From Gammaproteobacteria bacterium (GTDB lineage Bacteria; Pseudomonadota; Gammaproteobacteria; GCA-001735895), in NCBI GenBank assembly GCA_024638385.1, contig JAHEKJ010000004.1, forward strand, positions 1 through 34,865: DNA of 34,865 nucleotides. Reading direction: 5' to 3'. The position numbers and the translations under genes are program-made. This document shows positions 14,665-24,091 of the stretch, piece by piece (positions within the stretch are counted from its first letter, which is position 1; each line of letters opens with the position of its first letter). The notes under the pieces were generated by a model. It had not been told where the DNA came from, did not search any database, and saw nothing but the letters and a program-made list of their open reading frames with translations.

Positions 14665-16014
14665 ATGGACAGTAAGGTCTTGACCCATTCACCGATGACG
14701 CCGCGCGAGATCACCCAGGAGCTCGACAAGCACATCATCGGCCAGGACAACGCCAAGCGCGCGGTCGCGATCGCGCTGCGCAACCGCTGGCGCCGCCAGC
14801 AGGTCAGCGAAGACCTGCGCAACGAGATCACGCCGAAGAACATCCTGATGATGGGCCCGACCGGGGTCGGCAAGACCGAGATCGCACGCCGCCTCGCGCG
14901 GCTCGCCAATGCGCCCTTCATCAAGGTCGAGGCGACCAAGTTCACCGAGGTCGGTTACGTCGGCCGCGACGTCGAATCGATCATTCGCGACCTCGTCGAC
15001 GTATCGATCAAGGAGATGCGCGAGGCCGAGGTCGGGCGCGTGCGTCATCGCGCCGAGGATGCCGCCGAGGAGCGCGTGCTCGACGCGCTGTTGCCGCGGC
15101 CCAGGGATTTCGACGGCGAAACCCGCGCCAACGACAGCGACGGCACGCGCCAGAAGTTCCGCAAGATGTTGCGCGAGGGCAAGCTCGCCGACAAGGAGAT
15201 CGAGATCGACCTGCAGCTGCCGTCGGTCGGCGTCGAGATCATGGCGCCGCCCGGCATGGAGGAGATGACCAATCAGCTGCAGGGGCTTTTCCAGAACCTC
15301 GGCGGCGGTAAAGCGCGCACGCGCAAGCTGCGCGTCGAGGACGCGCTCAGGCTGCTCACCGACGAGGAAGCCGGCAAGCTGATCAACGAGGAAGAACTCA
15401 AGCTGTCGGCGCTCGAAAACGCCGAACAAAACGGGATCGTTTTCATCGACGAGATCGACAAGGTCGCGCGGCGCTCGGAGACGCACGGCGCCGACGTATC
15501 GCGCGAGGGCGTGCAGCGCGACCTGCTGCCGCTGGTCGAGGGCTGCACCGTGTCGACCAAGGCCGGCATGATCAATACCGACCACATCCTGTTCATCGCT
15601 TCGGGCGCTTTTCACGTGTCGAAGCCGAGCGATCTGATCCCCGAACTGCAGGGCCGGCTGCCGATCCGCGTCGAACTCGCGGCGCTGACGGTCGACGACT
15701 TCAGGCGAATCCTGCGCGAGCCCGACGCGAGCCTGACCGAGCAGTACTCGGCGCTGATCGACACCGAAGGCGTGCATCTGGATTTCACCGACGAAGCGCT
15801 CGCGCGTATCGCCGAGGTCGCGTTCCGCGTCAACGAAAAGCAGGAAAACATCGGCGCGCGGCGTCTGCATACCGTCATGGAGCGCCTGCTCGAGCAAATC
15901 AGCTTCGAGGCCTCCGACATGGTCGAGCAGAAATTGACGATCGACGCGGCCTACGTCGATGCACACCTCGGCGAGCTGTCGCTCGACGAGGACCTGTCGC
16001 AATACATCCTCTGA
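14665..16014 (+). CDS. hslU: HslU ATPase subunit of HslVU
   Basis: 449 residues; AAA+ unfoldase that feeds substrates to Hsl[23 protein letters not shown] is the family opening; Walker A is [11 protein letters not shown] with Lys70, Walker [11 protein letters not shown], and sensor/Arg-finger segments ([23 protein letters not shown]) follow. The intermediate I domain lies between residues ~110 and ~245. The C-terminus EDLSQYIL is the docking tail that inserts into HslV pockets. Length matches the family. The stop overlaps the DUF971 ATG. Confidence 0.98.
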   Translation: MDSKVLTHSPMTPREITQELDKHIIGQDNAKRAVAIALRNRWRRQQVSEDLRNEITPKNILMMGPTGVGKTEIARRLARLANAPFIKVEATKFTEVGYVGRDVESIIRDLVDVSIKEMREAEVGRVRHRAEDAAEERVLDALLPRPRDFDGETRANDSDGTRQKFRKMLREGKLADKEIEIDLQLPSVGVEIMAPPGMEEMTNQLQGLFQNLGGGKARTRKLRVEDALRLLTDEEAGKLINEEELKLSALENAEQNGIVFIDEIDKVARRSETHGADVSREGVQRDLLPLVEGCTVSTKAGMINTDHILFIASGAFHVSKPSDLIPELQGRLPIRVELAALTVDDFRRILREPDASLTEQYSALIDTEGVHLDFTDEALARIAEVAFRVNEKQENIGARRLHTVMERLLEQISFEASDMVEQKLTIDAAYVDAHLGELSLDEDLSQYIL

Positions 16015-16370
16015 TGAAGCCGACCGCGATCAACCTGCACAAGGTCTCGCGTGTACTCGAAGTCACTTTCGAGGACGGCGCCAGTTTCGGCTTGCCGGCC
16101 GAGTACCTGCGGGTTTATTCGCCGTCGGCCGAGGTCCAGGGCCACGCGCCCGGACAGGAAGTGCTGCAGATCGGCAAGCAGGACGTTGCGATCGAAAACG
16201 TCGAGCCGATCGGCCACTACGCGATCAAGCTGATCTTCGACGACGGCCACGACAGCGGCATCTACAGCTGGAAATATCTGCACGAGCTCGGCGAAACCTA
16301 CGCCGAGCGCTGGGATTACTACCTCCAGAGGCTCGAAGAAGCCGGCCACAAGCGCAAAGCCGACACCTGA
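16014..16370 (+). CDS. DUF971 (GBBH-like N-terminal domain) protein
   Basis: 118 residues: INLHKVSRVLEVTFEDGASF, LPAEYLRVYSPSAEVQGH, IENVEPIGHYAIKLIFDDGH and SGIYSWKYLHELG are the standard DUF971 blocks, the same fold as the N-terminal domain of gamma-butyrobetaine hydroxylase. It is usually a free-standing small protein of unknown function next to hslVU in gammaproteobacteria, as it is here; iron-sulfur-related roles have been suggested for relatives, not shown. The ATG overlaps the hslU stop by one base. Confidence 0.93.
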   Translation: MKPTAINLHKVSRVLEVTFEDGASFGLPAEYLRVYSPSAEVQGHAPGQEVLQIGKQDVAIENVEPIGHYAIKLIFDDGHDSGIYSWKYLHELGETYAERWDYYLQRLEEAGHKRKADT

Positions 16371-16395
16371 GAACGCCCCCGGACGCTCGCTGGTT

Positions 16396-16486
16396 CGGGG
16401 ACACAATACCCACTAACCCGATACGCCGAGCGGAATCCGTTTTGACGGCTGCCCACCCTGTTTAGGTAATCGGTATCGTGCTCCCG
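16396..16486 (+). repeat. degenerate palindrome GGGGACACAATACC...GGTATCGTGCTCCC
   Basis: Left arm 16396-16417 starts CGGGGACACAATACCCACTA; right arm 16465-16486 ends GGTATCGTGCTCCCG. Reverse-complemented, the right arm agrees at about 15-16 of 22 positions. The GGGGACA-A/T-TACC core resembles the strong palindrome after ubiB, so it is probably an older copy of the same element. It fills most of the gap between the DUF971 gene and ubiE. Confidence 0.5.
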
Positions 16487-16543
16487 AAATCCCCGAAATC
16501 GGGAGCGATGACGCGGATTGCGAGCCGTGCTATGGTTTCCGGC

Positions 16544-17293
16544 ATGCAAGACGAGACCACCGATTTCGGCTACGAAGACGTTCCGCCAGGCGACAAGCAG
16601 GCCCGCGTCGACGCGGTATTCGACTCGGTTGTCGAGCGCTACGACCTGATGAACGACGTCATGTCGCTCGGCGCGCACCGCCTGTGGAAGCGCTACACCC
16701 TCGAACTTTGCGGCCTGCGGCCGGGCCAGCGCGTGCTCGATCTCGCCGGCGGCACCGGCGACCTCGCGCTCGGCGCCGCGCGACGGGTCATGCCCGGCGG
16801 CAGCGTCGTGCTGGCCGACATCAACGCGTCGATGCTGCGCCGCGGCCGCGACCGGATGATCGACGCCGGCCTGATCGACGGCATCGACGCGATCCAGAGC
16901 AACGCCGAAGCGCTGCCGTTTGCCGACAACAGTTTCGATTGCATCACCATCGCGTTCGGCCTGCGCAACGTCACCGACAAGGCGAAGGCGCTGGCCGAGA
17001 TGCGGCGCGCGCTCAGGCCCGGGGGCCGCGCCTGCGTGCTCGAGTTTTCGAAGCCGCTGTGCGCGCCGCTCGAGCAGGCCTACGACTTTTACTCGTTCCA
17101 GGTATTGCCGCGTCTCGGCGAGTGGATCGCGCGCGACCGCGCGAGCTATCGGTACCTGGCCGAGTCGATCCGTCGCCATCCCGACCAACAGGCATTGCGC
17201 CGGATGATGCTCGACGACGGCGGCTTCGACGAGGTCGAGGTGCACAATCTCAGCGGCGGCATCGTCGCGCTGCACCGCGCCTTCAAGTACTAG
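16544..17293 (+). CDS. ubiE: UbiE C-methyltransferase
   Basis: 249 residues; SAM-dependent C-methyltransferase of ubiquinone (and menaquinone) biosynthesis. Signature blocks: [25 protein letters not shown]-binding [31 protein letters not shown] and the C-terminal [15 protein letters not shown]. The ATG at 16544 gives the canonical short N-terminus; the upstream in-frame ATG at 16511-16535 region would read through the palindrome flank. A TATGGT just upstream may be a -10. ubiJ follows after 13 nt, so ubiE-ubiJ-ubiB is one operon, as in E. coli and Pseudomonas. Confidence 0.97.
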   Translation: MQDETTDFGYEDVPPGDKQARVDAVFDSVVERYDLMNDVMSLGAHRLWKRYTLELCGLRPGQRVLDLAGGTGDLALGAARRVMPGGSVVLADINASMLRRGRDRMIDAGLIDGIDAIQSNAEALPFADNSFDCITIAFGLRNVTDKAKALAEMRRALRPGGRACVLEFSKPLCAPLEQAYDFYSFQVLPRLGEWIARDRASYRYLAESIRRHPDQQALRRMMLDDGGFDEVEVHNLSGGIVALHRAFKY

Positions 17294-17306
17294 GCCGCCG
17301 CGTTCG

Positions 17307-17969
17307 ATGTCGACCCAGGTGAATCCCGGCGCGACGCTGCTCGACAGCCTGCAACACGGCTTCGTCGCCGCGCTCGAGATCGGCGGCAACCGCCTGCTCG
17401 GCTACGATCCGGACGCGCTCGAGCGTTGCCGCAAGCTCGAGGGCCGCTGCATTTCGCTCGAGATCAGCGATCTCGATTTCCGGATTTACTGCCATCCCGG
17501 CGCCGCCGGCATCCGCCTGTCGCGCGACGCGCCACCGCGCGAGATCGACGCGTCCATATCGGGGCGCCTGATGGCGCTGGTCAATCTCGCCGCCGAAGAC
17601 GACAAGCTGTCGACCTCGATGCAGGAACGGGTCAGCTATCACGGCGACGTTGCGCTCGCCCAGCGCATGCAGAAAATCGTCGCCGGCCTCGACATCGACT
17701 GGGAAGACGTGCTTGCCGAATACACCGGCGACGTGCTCGCCTATCAGCTCAACAAAGGCTGGCGCGAACTGCGCGCGCGCCTGCGCGATGGCGCCGACTC
17801 GCTGCTCGCGACGAGTAGCGAATTCCTGCGCGAGGAAGCGCGGCTCACGCCGACGCGCACCGAATTCGATCGTCTCGCCGCCGGCATCACCACGCTCAAG
17901 CACGATGCCGCGCGCCTCGAAGCCCGCGTGCAGCTGCTGCTCGACGCCTTGCGCGAGCGCGACGACTGA
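17307..17969 (+). CDS. ubiJ: UbiJ, SCP2-domain ubiquinone biosynthesis accessory factor
   Basis: 220 residues. The N-terminal two-thirds is an SCP2-like lipid-binding domain (LEGRCISLEISDLDFRIYCHP, ISGRLMALVNLA, VSYHGDVALAQRMQKIV), and the C-terminal part is helical/coiled-coil (FDRLAAGITTLKHDAARLEARVQ). UbiJ organises the soluble Ubi complex that modifies the ubiquinone ring. Placement between ubiE and ubiB is the standard gammaproteobacterial order. The stop overlaps the ubiB start by one base (TGATG). Confidence 0.94.
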   Translation: MSTQVNPGATLLDSLQHGFVAALEIGGNRLLGYDPDALERCRKLEGRCISLEISDLDFRIYCHPGAAGIRLSRDAPPREIDASISGRLMALVNLAAEDDKLSTSMQERVSYHGDVALAQRMQKIVAGLDIDWEDVLAEYTGDVLAYQLNKGWRELRARLRDGADSLLATSSEFLREEARLTPTRTEFDRLAAGITTLKHDAARLEARVQLLLDALRERDD

Positions 17970-19639
17970 TGCGCAACCTGTTTCGCCTGGTTGCGGTCAA
18001 CTTTACGATGGCGCGCTTCGGGCTCGACGAAATCGTCCTGTCGATTCATTTCTTCCGCCCGCTCTACTGGCTCGGCCTGATCAACCCGTTCAACTGGTTC
18101 CGCTCGCGCGAACAATCGCAGGCCGTGCGCCTGCGGCTTTGCATCGAATCGCTCGGCCCGATCTTCATCAAGTTCGGGCAGATGCTGTCGACGCGGCGCG
18201 ACCTGCTCGGCGACGAAATCACCGACGAGCTCGAGAAACTGCTCGACCGGGTACCGCCGTTTCCGTGGCAACAGGCGCTCGCGATTCTCGAGCGCGAACT
18301 CGGCATGCCGCTGGAGACGGCCTTCAAGTCCTTCGACGAGCGCGAAATCGCTTCGGCTTCGATTGCCCAGGTCTATGCCGCGCAGCTCGCCGACGGCGAG
18401 GCCGTCGTCGTCAAGATCGTGCGCCCGGGCATCGAGCGCCGGATCCGCCAGGACATCGAGTTGCTGCTGCTACTCGCGCGCCTGGCCGAGCGCTACTGGG
18501 ACGAGGCGCCGCGCGTCAAGCCGGTGCAGATCGTGCGCGAGTTCGAGACCACTATCCTGCACGAACTCGATCTCGTGCGCGAAGCGGCCAACGCCAACGA
18601 ATTGCGGCGCCACTTCGACGGTTCGACCGATCTCTACGTGCCGCGGATCTACTGGGATTTTTGCCGCCGCCGGGTGCTGGTTATGGAGCGCATCGCCGGC
18701 ATTCCGGTGACCGATCTCGCGCGCCTCAACGCGCACGGCGTAAACCTCGAGGTGCTGTCACGCAAGGGCGTCGAAATTTTCTTCACCCAGGTCTTCCAGC
18801 ACAATTACTTTCACGCCGACATGCATCCCGGCAACATCTTCGTCGATCCGGGCTCGCCCGAGGATCCGCGCTACATCGCGGTCGATTTCGGCATCATGGG
18901 TTCGCTGTCGAGGAGCGACCAGCGCTATCTCGCGGAAAATTTCGTCGCCTTTTTCAATCGCGATTATCGCCGCGTCGCCGAGCTGCACGTCGACTCGGGC
19001 TGGGTCGACCCCGACACCCGCATCGACGAGTTCGAGGCGGCGGTGCGCACCGTCTGCGAGCCGATGTTCCAGAAACCGCTCGCCGAGTTTTCCTTCGGCC
19101 AGCTGCTCGTGCGCCTGTTCCAGACCGCGCGCGCGTTCAACATGGAAATCCAGCCGCAGTTGCTGTTGCTCGAAAAGACCTTCCTGCACATCGAGGGCAT
19201 CGGCCGCCAGCTCTACCCGCAACTCGACCTGTGGGATACGGCCAAGCCGTTCCTCGAGCGCTGGCTGTCCGAACAGCTCGGCACGCGCGCGCTGATCAAG
19301 GGGCTGCGGCAGAATCTGCCATACATCGCCGAGCACCTGCCCGACCTGCCGCAGCTCGCGTTCAAGGCGCTCGACCGGATCGCAAACGACAAGCTGCAGG
19401 TCGAAATGAGTTCGGCCCAACTCGAGGCCCTGAAGCAGGAGATTCGCGCCGCCAACCGGCGCGGCGTGCGCGCGACGATCGGCGCGAGTTTCGTCATCAG
19501 CGCGAGCGTGATCATGGGGCTGGACGGCATCGCGCCGATCATGATCGGCGGCGGCCCGATCCTGGTGCCTCTGATCAGCGCGGTGCTGTTCGTACCCGGG
19601 CTGTATTTACTGCTCAGCAGCTACCTCGACAACCCCTGA
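17969..19639 (+). CDS. ubiB: UbiB, atypical kinase-like ubiquinone biosynthesis factor
   Basis: 556 residues, ABC1/ADCK/UbiB family. FIKFGQMLSTRRDLLG carries the KxGQ motif, followed by the Ala-rich loop (ASASIAQVYAAQLADG), VVVKIVRPGI with the conserved Lys, HADMHPGNIFV (catalytic loop) and AVDFGIMG (metal-binding DFG). Two C-terminal hydrophobic helices (ATIGASFVISASVIMGL and ILVPLISAVLFVPGLYLLL) anchor it in the inner membrane. It has ATPase activity in homologues and helps extract or move ubiquinone precursors. The length is typical. A large palindrome begins 2 nt after its stop. Confidence 0.97.
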   Translation: MRNLFRLVAVNFTMARFGLDEIVLSIHFFRPLYWLGLINPFNWFRSREQSQAVRLRLCIESLGPIFIKFGQMLSTRRDLLGDEITDELEKLLDRVPPFPWQQALAILERELGMPLETAFKSFDEREIASASIAQVYAAQLADGEAVVVKIVRPGIERRIRQDIELLLLLARLAERYWDEAPRVKPVQIVREFETTILHELDLVREAANANELRRHFDGSTDLYVPRIYWDFCRRRVLVMERIAGIPVTDLARLNAHGVNLEVLSRKGVEIFFTQVFQHNYFHADMHPGNIFVDPGSPEDPRYIAVDFGIMGSLSRSDQRYLAENFVAFFNRDYRRVAELHVDSGWVDPDTRIDEFEAAVRTVCEPMFQKPLAEFSFGQLLVRLFQTARAFNMEIQPQLLLLEKTFLHIEGIGRQLYPQLDLWDTAKPFLERWLSEQLGTRALIKGLRQNLPYIAEHLPDLPQLAFKALDRIANDKLQVEMSSAQLEALKQEIRAANRRGVRATIGASFVISASVIMGLDGIAPIMIGGGPILVPLISAVLFVPGLYLLLSSYLDNP

Positions 19640-19641
19640 GA

Positions 19642-19722
19642 TAGGGGGACAGTATACCTAACTACCTTAATTTCGTTGCCAATTGAAACTTAATTAAGGT
19701 AGTTAGGTAAACTGTCCCCCTA
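19642..19722 (+). repeat. near-perfect 31-nt inverted repeat (GGGGGACAGTATACC element)
   Basis: Arms 19642-19672 and 19692-19722 are reverse complements with a single mismatch (AGTATACC against AGTTTACC); the 19-nt loop holds TTGCCAATTG. A stem this long and exact cannot be chance. The A+T-rich inner stem contrasts with the surrounding G+C-rich DNA. The GGGGACAGT-TTACC core resembles REP/MITE elements associated with Y1 (RAYT-type) transposases; no transposase is nearby. Lying between the ends of ubiB (+) and a convergent gene (-), it could also stop transcription from both sides. Confidence 0.85.
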
Positions 19723-19739
19723 ATTGTGTGGTTTGATTG

Positions 19740-20480
19740 TCAGCCGAGCGGGCCGCAGTGCTCGCGGGTCAGGTTCTTGTTGAGACGCTTGCCGCGCTGG
19801 TAGCCCTTCCAGTAGGCCGTCTTGACCTCGTCGAGATACTCCGCCGGCACCGAGGCGAGAAACTGGTTGTAGTCGCGGTTGAAGACCTTGTCGCTGTCGC
19901 AGAACTTGCGCTTGAAGGCGAGCTGGCCGCTGAGTTCGGCGATCCGCAGGTGGCGCAGCTTCGGGTCTTCGGCCGGCTCGACCGGTTCGGCCTGGGCCGC
20001 TTCGGGTTCTTCGCTGCGGGCTTTTTTCGGATCCTCGACAACGTTCGCCTCGTCGGCCGTTTCGGCGCGCTGGCGCGAGCGGGTCAGGCGCTCGCATTCG
20101 TCCTCCGACAGCAACTCGGTCTCGTCCTTGCTCTTGTCGAATCCTTCCTGAAACGCGTCGCGCATCGCGTCACGGTTGGCTTCGGGCACGAGTTGCACAC
20201 GCTGCGTGAATTCGGCGAGCACGCCGGCTTCGCCGCATTGCAGGCGCGAGTAGCTGAGCGTACCGAGGGTGCGCGACAGGTTGACGACCGTGGTTGCCGC
20301 ATTCGCGAGCGCGGCCGCGGCTTCGTCGTCATCCTCGGCGGGCGGCGCATTGAGCCGCTCGATAGCCTTGTCGATGATCTGCATGATCGAGTTCAGGCCC
20401 TGGTCGGCGAGTTCCGCGCGGGCCGTCTGGCCGGCACCGGCGAGCACTATTGATACCAGCAGCAAGTTGAGAAATTTCAT
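19740..20480 (-). CDS. secreted protein of unknown family
   Basis: 246 residues on the minus strand. A signal peptide ([20 protein letters not shown], cleavage predicted after ARA) targets it to the periplasm; it lacks a lipobox. The mature part has helical segments, an acidic/Pro-Glu linker ([17 protein letters not shown]) around residue 150, and four cysteines (LQCGEAG, EDECERL, RKFCDSD, REHCGPL) that could form two disulfides. The C-terminal third ([20 protein letters not shown], then [10 protein letters not shown]) looks like a repeat of the earlier segment with [10 protein letters not shown] recognise no family. It is divergent from rimO. Confidence 0.85.
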   Translation of the reverse strand: MKFLNLLLVSIVLAGAGQTARAELADQGLNSIMQIIDKAIERLNAPPAEDDDEAAAALANAATTVVNLSRTLGTLSYSRLQCGEAGVLAEFTQRVQLVPEANRDAMRDAFQEGFDKSKDETELLSEDECERLTRSRQRAETADEANVVEDPKKARSEEPEAAQAEPVEPAEDPKLRHLRIAELSGQLAFKRKFCDSDKVFNRDYNQFLASVPAEYLDEVKTAYWKGYQRGKRLNKNLTREHCGPLG

Positions 20481-20558
20481 GCTGTTACCGTGATTTGCTG
20501 ATGATGAGGATTAGATCATGGATCGGTTGCACCATCCAGTGTACTTATAGCCGCAATT

Positions 20559-20587
20559 TTGCGCTGTTTCACAATTTCGACGATAAT
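20559..20587 (+). promoter_or_regulatory. candidate sigma-70 promoter of rimO
   Basis: TTGCGC (20559-20564), a 17-nt spacer and GATAAT (20582-20587, 5 of 6 to consensus) lie about 28 nt before the chosen rimO ATG. The region 20481-20614 between the divergent genes is noticeably more A+T-rich than the coding DNA, as expected for promoters. The -35 is weak (3 of 6). Confidence 0.4.
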
Positions 20588-20614
20588 GCCGCGTCTTTTC
20601 GCCGCCACCGCCGG

Positions 20615-21949
20615 ATGAAGCCGTCCGCCATGCCCCCGACCGCGCCCCGTATCGGATTCGTCAGCCTCGGCTGCCCCAAGGCGACGGTCGACTCCGAACG
20701 CGTCATTACTCAGCTGCGCGCCGAGGGCTACGCGCTGGTTCCCGATTACGGGTCGGCCGATCTCGTGATCGTCAATACCTGCGGTTTCATAGACGCCGCG
20801 ATCGATGAATCGCTTGAAACCATCGGCGAGGCGCTGCGCGAGAACGGTCGGGTGATCGTCACCGGCTGCCTCGGCGCGCGCGCCGGGCTGATCGAAGACC
20901 GCTTCCCCGACCTGCTCGCGGTCACCGGACCCGAGGCGACCGAAGAAGTCATGCACGCGGTCCGCGCCGAGCTGCCGGCGCCGCACCACCCGTTCGTCGA
21001 CCTGGTGCCGCCGCAGGGCGTCCGGCTGACGCCGAGACATTACGCCTACCTCAAGATCTCCGAGGGCTGCAATCACCGCTGCAGCTTTTGCATCATTCCG
21101 TCACTTCGCGGTGACCTCATCAGCCGGCCGATCGACGGCGTCATGGACGAGGCGGCGGCGCTGGTCGACGCCGGCATCCGCGAGCTGCTCGTGATATCGC
21201 AGGATACGAGCGCCTACGGCGTCGATACGCGTTACGCGACCCGCTTCTGGCGCGGCCAGCCGCTCAGGACCCGGTTCGTCGACCTTGCGCGAGCGCTCGG
21301 CCAGTTCGGCATCTGGGTTCGATTGCACTACGTCTATCCCTACCCGCACGTCGACGACGTCATCCCGCTGATGGCCGACGGCCGCATCCTGCCGTACCTC
21401 GATATGCCGTTGCAGCATGCGAGCGCGCGGATACTCAAGGCGATGCGCCGGCCGGGCGATCGCGAGCGCATGCTCGAGCGCCTCGCCGGCTGGCGCGAAA
21501 TCTGTCCCGAACTCGTCATCCGCAGCACCTTCATCGTCGGGTTTCCCGGCGAAACCGAGGCCGATTTCGAGGAGCTGCTCGACTTCCTCGACGCCGCCGA
21601 GCTCGACCGGGTCGGTTGTTTCACCTATTCGCCGGTCGCAGGCGCCGCCGCCAACGACCTGCCCGGCGCGGTTGCCGACACAATCAAACAGGAACGCTTC
21701 GATCGCTTCATGCAGCGACAACAGCGGATCAGCGCGCGCAAGCTCGCGGCGCGGGTCGGGTCGCGAATGACAGTGCTGATCGAACGCGTCGACGACGGCG
21801 GCGCGACCGCGCGCTCCTACGCCGACGCGCCCGAGATCGACGGCGTGGTCCATGTCGCCGGCAACGAGCCGCTCGCGGTCGGCGATTTCTGTGACGTCGA
21901 GATCACCGCGGCCGATGCCTACGATCTCTACGCTTCGCCGAGTAAATAA
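20615..21949 (+). CDS. rimO: ribosomal protein S12 methylthiotransferase RimO
   Basis: 444 residues; radical-SAM enzyme that methylthiolates an Asp of ribosomal protein S12. The N-terminal UPF0004 domain has [24 protein letters not shown] and VTGCLGAR, whose three cysteines bind the auxiliary [4Fe-4S] cluster. The radical-SAM motif is Cys152-x3-Cys156-x2-Cys159 in [20 protein letters not shown]; a TRAM domain ends the protein. The '[10 protein letters not shown]' wording separates RimO from MiaB. Start 20615 is used; 20630 ([10 protein letters not shown]) is equally possible. The end overlaps the convergent Rieske gene by 22 nt. Confidence 0.96.
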   Translation: MKPSAMPPTAPRIGFVSLGCPKATVDSERVITQLRAEGYALVPDYGSADLVIVNTCGFIDAAIDESLETIGEALRENGRVIVTGCLGARAGLIEDRFPDLLAVTGPEATEEVMHAVRAELPAPHHPFVDLVPPQGVRLTPRHYAYLKISEGCNHRCSFCIIPSLRGDLISRPIDGVMDEAAALVDAGIRELLVISQDTSAYGVDTRYATRFWRGQPLRTRFVDLARALGQFGIWVRLHYVYPYPHVDDVIPLMADGRILPYLDMPLQHASARILKAMRRPGDRERMLERLAGWREICPELVIRSTFIVGFPGETEADFEELLDFLDAAELDRVGCFTYSPVAGAAANDLPGAVADTIKQERFDRFMQRQQRISARKLAARVGSRMTVLIERVDDGGATARSYADAPEIDGVVHVAGNEPLAVGDFCDVEITAADAYDLYASPSK

Positions 21950-22272
21950 ACCGAGCCGCCCTCGACCCGAATCGGCAAGGCTTCGAGAAAGGCGCCCGGG
22001 CACGGGCCGAGAATGCACTCCCCGGTATCGATCAGAAAGCGCGCATCGTGCACCGCGCACTGGATCAGCGCGCCGTCACGGTCGAGAAACTGGTGATCGA
22101 CCCAGTCGAGCGGCGATCCGGTATGCGGGCAGGAATTGCGATAGGCGAAGCACTCCTTGCCGCGACGCACGACGAACCCGTTCACGAAGCGGTCGCCCCG
22201 GGTCAGCGAAAATCCGTACGACCCCGGGTCGGCGATGCGATCGAGTTCGCAGATTCGGATCATTTCGGTCAT
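21928..22272 (-). CDS. small Rieske [2Fe-2S] protein
   Basis: 114 residues made only of a Rieske domain. Cluster ligands are Cys48 and His50 in [12 protein letters not shown] and Cys72 and His75 in [10 protein letters not shown]. The wording ([36 protein letters not shown]) fits free-standing Rieske proteins of the NirD/ferredoxin type that deliver electrons to unknown partners; no oxygenase or reductase gene is adjacent. It is cytosolic, with no signal. It ends inside the 3' end of rimO on the other strand. Confidence 0.9.
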   Translation of the reverse strand: MTEMIRICELDRIADPGSYGFSLTRGDRFVNGFVVRRGKECFAYRNSCPHTGSPLDWVDHQFLDRDGALIQCAVHDARFLIDTGECILGPCPGAFLEALPIRVEGGSVYLLGEA

Positions 22273-22393
22273 TTAAGGACTCAACCATTCGCGTGTGCGG
22301 CCGATACAACCGAAGTGGCTTCGCGGCCAGAGAATCGCGTTGCCGGAATTTCGCAGGCAAATGGTTTCAGGAGAAGACAGGCGATCAATCCTC

Positions 22394-24091
22394 ATGCTCG
22401 ATCCGGTGCCCCAAACTAGCGACTGGAAGTCGAAATATCAAGCCGCGCTCGAGGAACTCGACGCGCGCCGGCTCGAGTGGACGGGCATCGAGGAATTGTT
22501 GCGCAAGGCCATCGGTCGGCTCAGTATCGCCGGCCGCGGGCTCGACGCGCGTCTCGACGAGCAACTCGAGCAGATCCACGAATTGACGCGCGAAAAACGC
22601 GACGAGAACCTCGCGCAGGCGCTCGACGCGCTGTCCGAAATCGTCACGACCCTCGATGACCCGCAGTATGCGAGCAAGCAGCACCGCGCCGACCCGATCA
22701 GGTTTCTGCTCGAGCTGCTGCACGGCATCCATTTCGACAAGTCGCAACGCCAACACTTGCGCGAAATTTGCTCGGAGTTGCTCATGTCGGTCGCCCGGGG
22801 CCAGGAGCGCGACGTCGTCGCCGGCTACATCCAACAGCTCGCTGCGCTGATCAACGAAAACTTCGACAACCTCTCGGTCACGTCGAACTCGGCAAAGATC
22901 GTGTTTCAGCTGCTCGACCTGCTCGATCTCGACGCCGAGCGACGCAACCAGATCCACCTCTTGCTGCAGGATGCCGAAGAATTCCGCGAGGCCGAGCTGC
23001 ATCGACTCGCCGAGATGCTCAACGCCCAGCTCGGCAATCGCGGCGACAACGCGTCGATCGACGACGTCATGTCGACGCTGCTCGAGCGGCTCGCAATCGT
23101 CCAGGGCGCCAACGACGAGATTACCCAGATCCAGGCGAAAATCAGCGACGGCGTCGACGGCGAAGCCTGGGTCGACACGCTCAACGACATCGTCGGCACG
23201 GTATCGGACTCGCTGCAAAACCTCGATCGCGAAAAACGCGAACTCGAGGCCTTCATCGTCAGCGTCACCGAGCAACTCGGCGAAATCACCGAGCTGATCG
23301 CCGAGGATCACAAGGACCATCAATCCGACCACGACGACACGCAATCGCTGCACAGCTTCGTGCGAGAAGGCATGAACCTGATCCAGAAAAACTTTCAGAC
23401 GTCGACTGACATCAGGCAAATCAAGGACGCGATCGAGCAAAACATCGACCAGATCCGCGGTGGCGTCGACGATTTCGTCAACCGCATCAACGCGCGTCAC
23501 GAAGCGACCGAGGAACGCAACCAGCGACTCACCGAGCAGCTGACGCAAATGGAGATGGAAACCCAGACGCTGCAATTCCAGTTGAAGGAAAACCGTGTCA
23601 AGCTACTGCACGACTCCCTGACCGGGGTCTACAGCCGGGTCGCCTACGACGAGCGCATCGAGCAGGAACTGGCGCGCTGGAACCGCTATCGTTCGCCGTT
23701 CAGCTACGTCATCGTCGACCTCGATCATTTCAAGCGCATCAACGATACCTGGGGTCACAGCGCCGGCGACAAGGCGCTCAAGATCATCGCCAAGTTGATG
23801 CAGGACTACGTACGCAAGTCGGACGCGGTGTTTCGTATCGGCGGCGAGGAATTCGTCCTGCTGATGACCGACACCGCGGCCGAACGCGCCGACCAGGCGA
23901 TCGCCAAGATGCGCGCAGCGATCGCCGAATCGAGTTTTCATTTCAAGGGCGAGCCGGTGCAGATCACGCTGTCGGCCGGCATAACCGAAACGCGGCCCGG
24001 CGACGACGCGGAGAGTATTTACGAACGCGCCGACCAGGCGCTGTACAAGGCCAAGCGCAGCGGACGCAACTGCCAGTTCATCGCCGACTAG
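22394..24091 (+). CDS. GGDEF diguanylate cyclase with long helical N-terminus
   Basis: 565 residues from ATG 22394 (in-frame ATG 22361 and 22295 would extend it; AGGAG at 22369 fits none well). Residues ~1-400 are almost wholly helical, with heptad-like stretches (ERNQRLTEQLTQMEMETQTL) and no membrane helix, so it is a cytosolic sensor or scaffold part. The C-terminal GGDEF domain has LLHDSLTGVYSRVAYDER, VIVDLDHFKRINDTWGHSAGD and the active-site GGEEF at 483-487. An RxxD inhibitory site (Arg474-Asp477) sits five residues before it, so product inhibition by c-di-GMP is expected. The QFQLKENRVKLLHDSLTGVYSR junction recalls Pseudomonas DgcP, from memory. Confidence 0.93.
   Translation: MLDPVPQTSDWKSKYQAALEELDARRLEWTGIEELLRKAIGRLSIAGRGLDARLDEQLEQIHELTREKRDENLAQALDALSEIVTTLDDPQYASKQHRADPIRFLLELLHGIHFDKSQRQHLREICSELLMSVARGQERDVVAGYIQQLAALINENFDNLSVTSNSAKIVFQLLDLLDLDAERRNQIHLLLQDAEEFREAELHRLAEMLNAQLGNRGDNASIDDVMSTLLERLAIVQGANDEITQIQAKISDGVDGEAWVDTLNDIVGTVSDSLQNLDREKRELEAFIVSVTEQLGEITELIAEDHKDHQSDHDDTQSLHSFVREGMNLIQKNFQTSTDIRQIKDAIEQNIDQIRGGVDDFVNRINARHEATEERNQRLTEQLTQMEMETQTLQFQLKENRVKLLHDSLTGVYSRVAYDERIEQELARWNRYRSPFSYVIVDLDHFKRINDTWGHSAGDKALKIIAKLMQDYVRKSDAVFRIGGEEFVLLMTDTAAERADQAIAKMRAAIAESSFHFKGEPVQITLSAGITETRPGDDAESIYERADQALYKAKRSGRNCQFIAD

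Noticed and set aside
17650-19644. A 664-residue frame overlapping ubiJ and ubiB
   Set aside because: Arg-rich composition, no motifs, and ubiB with all kinase-like motifs is in another frame. It is a by-product of high G+C.
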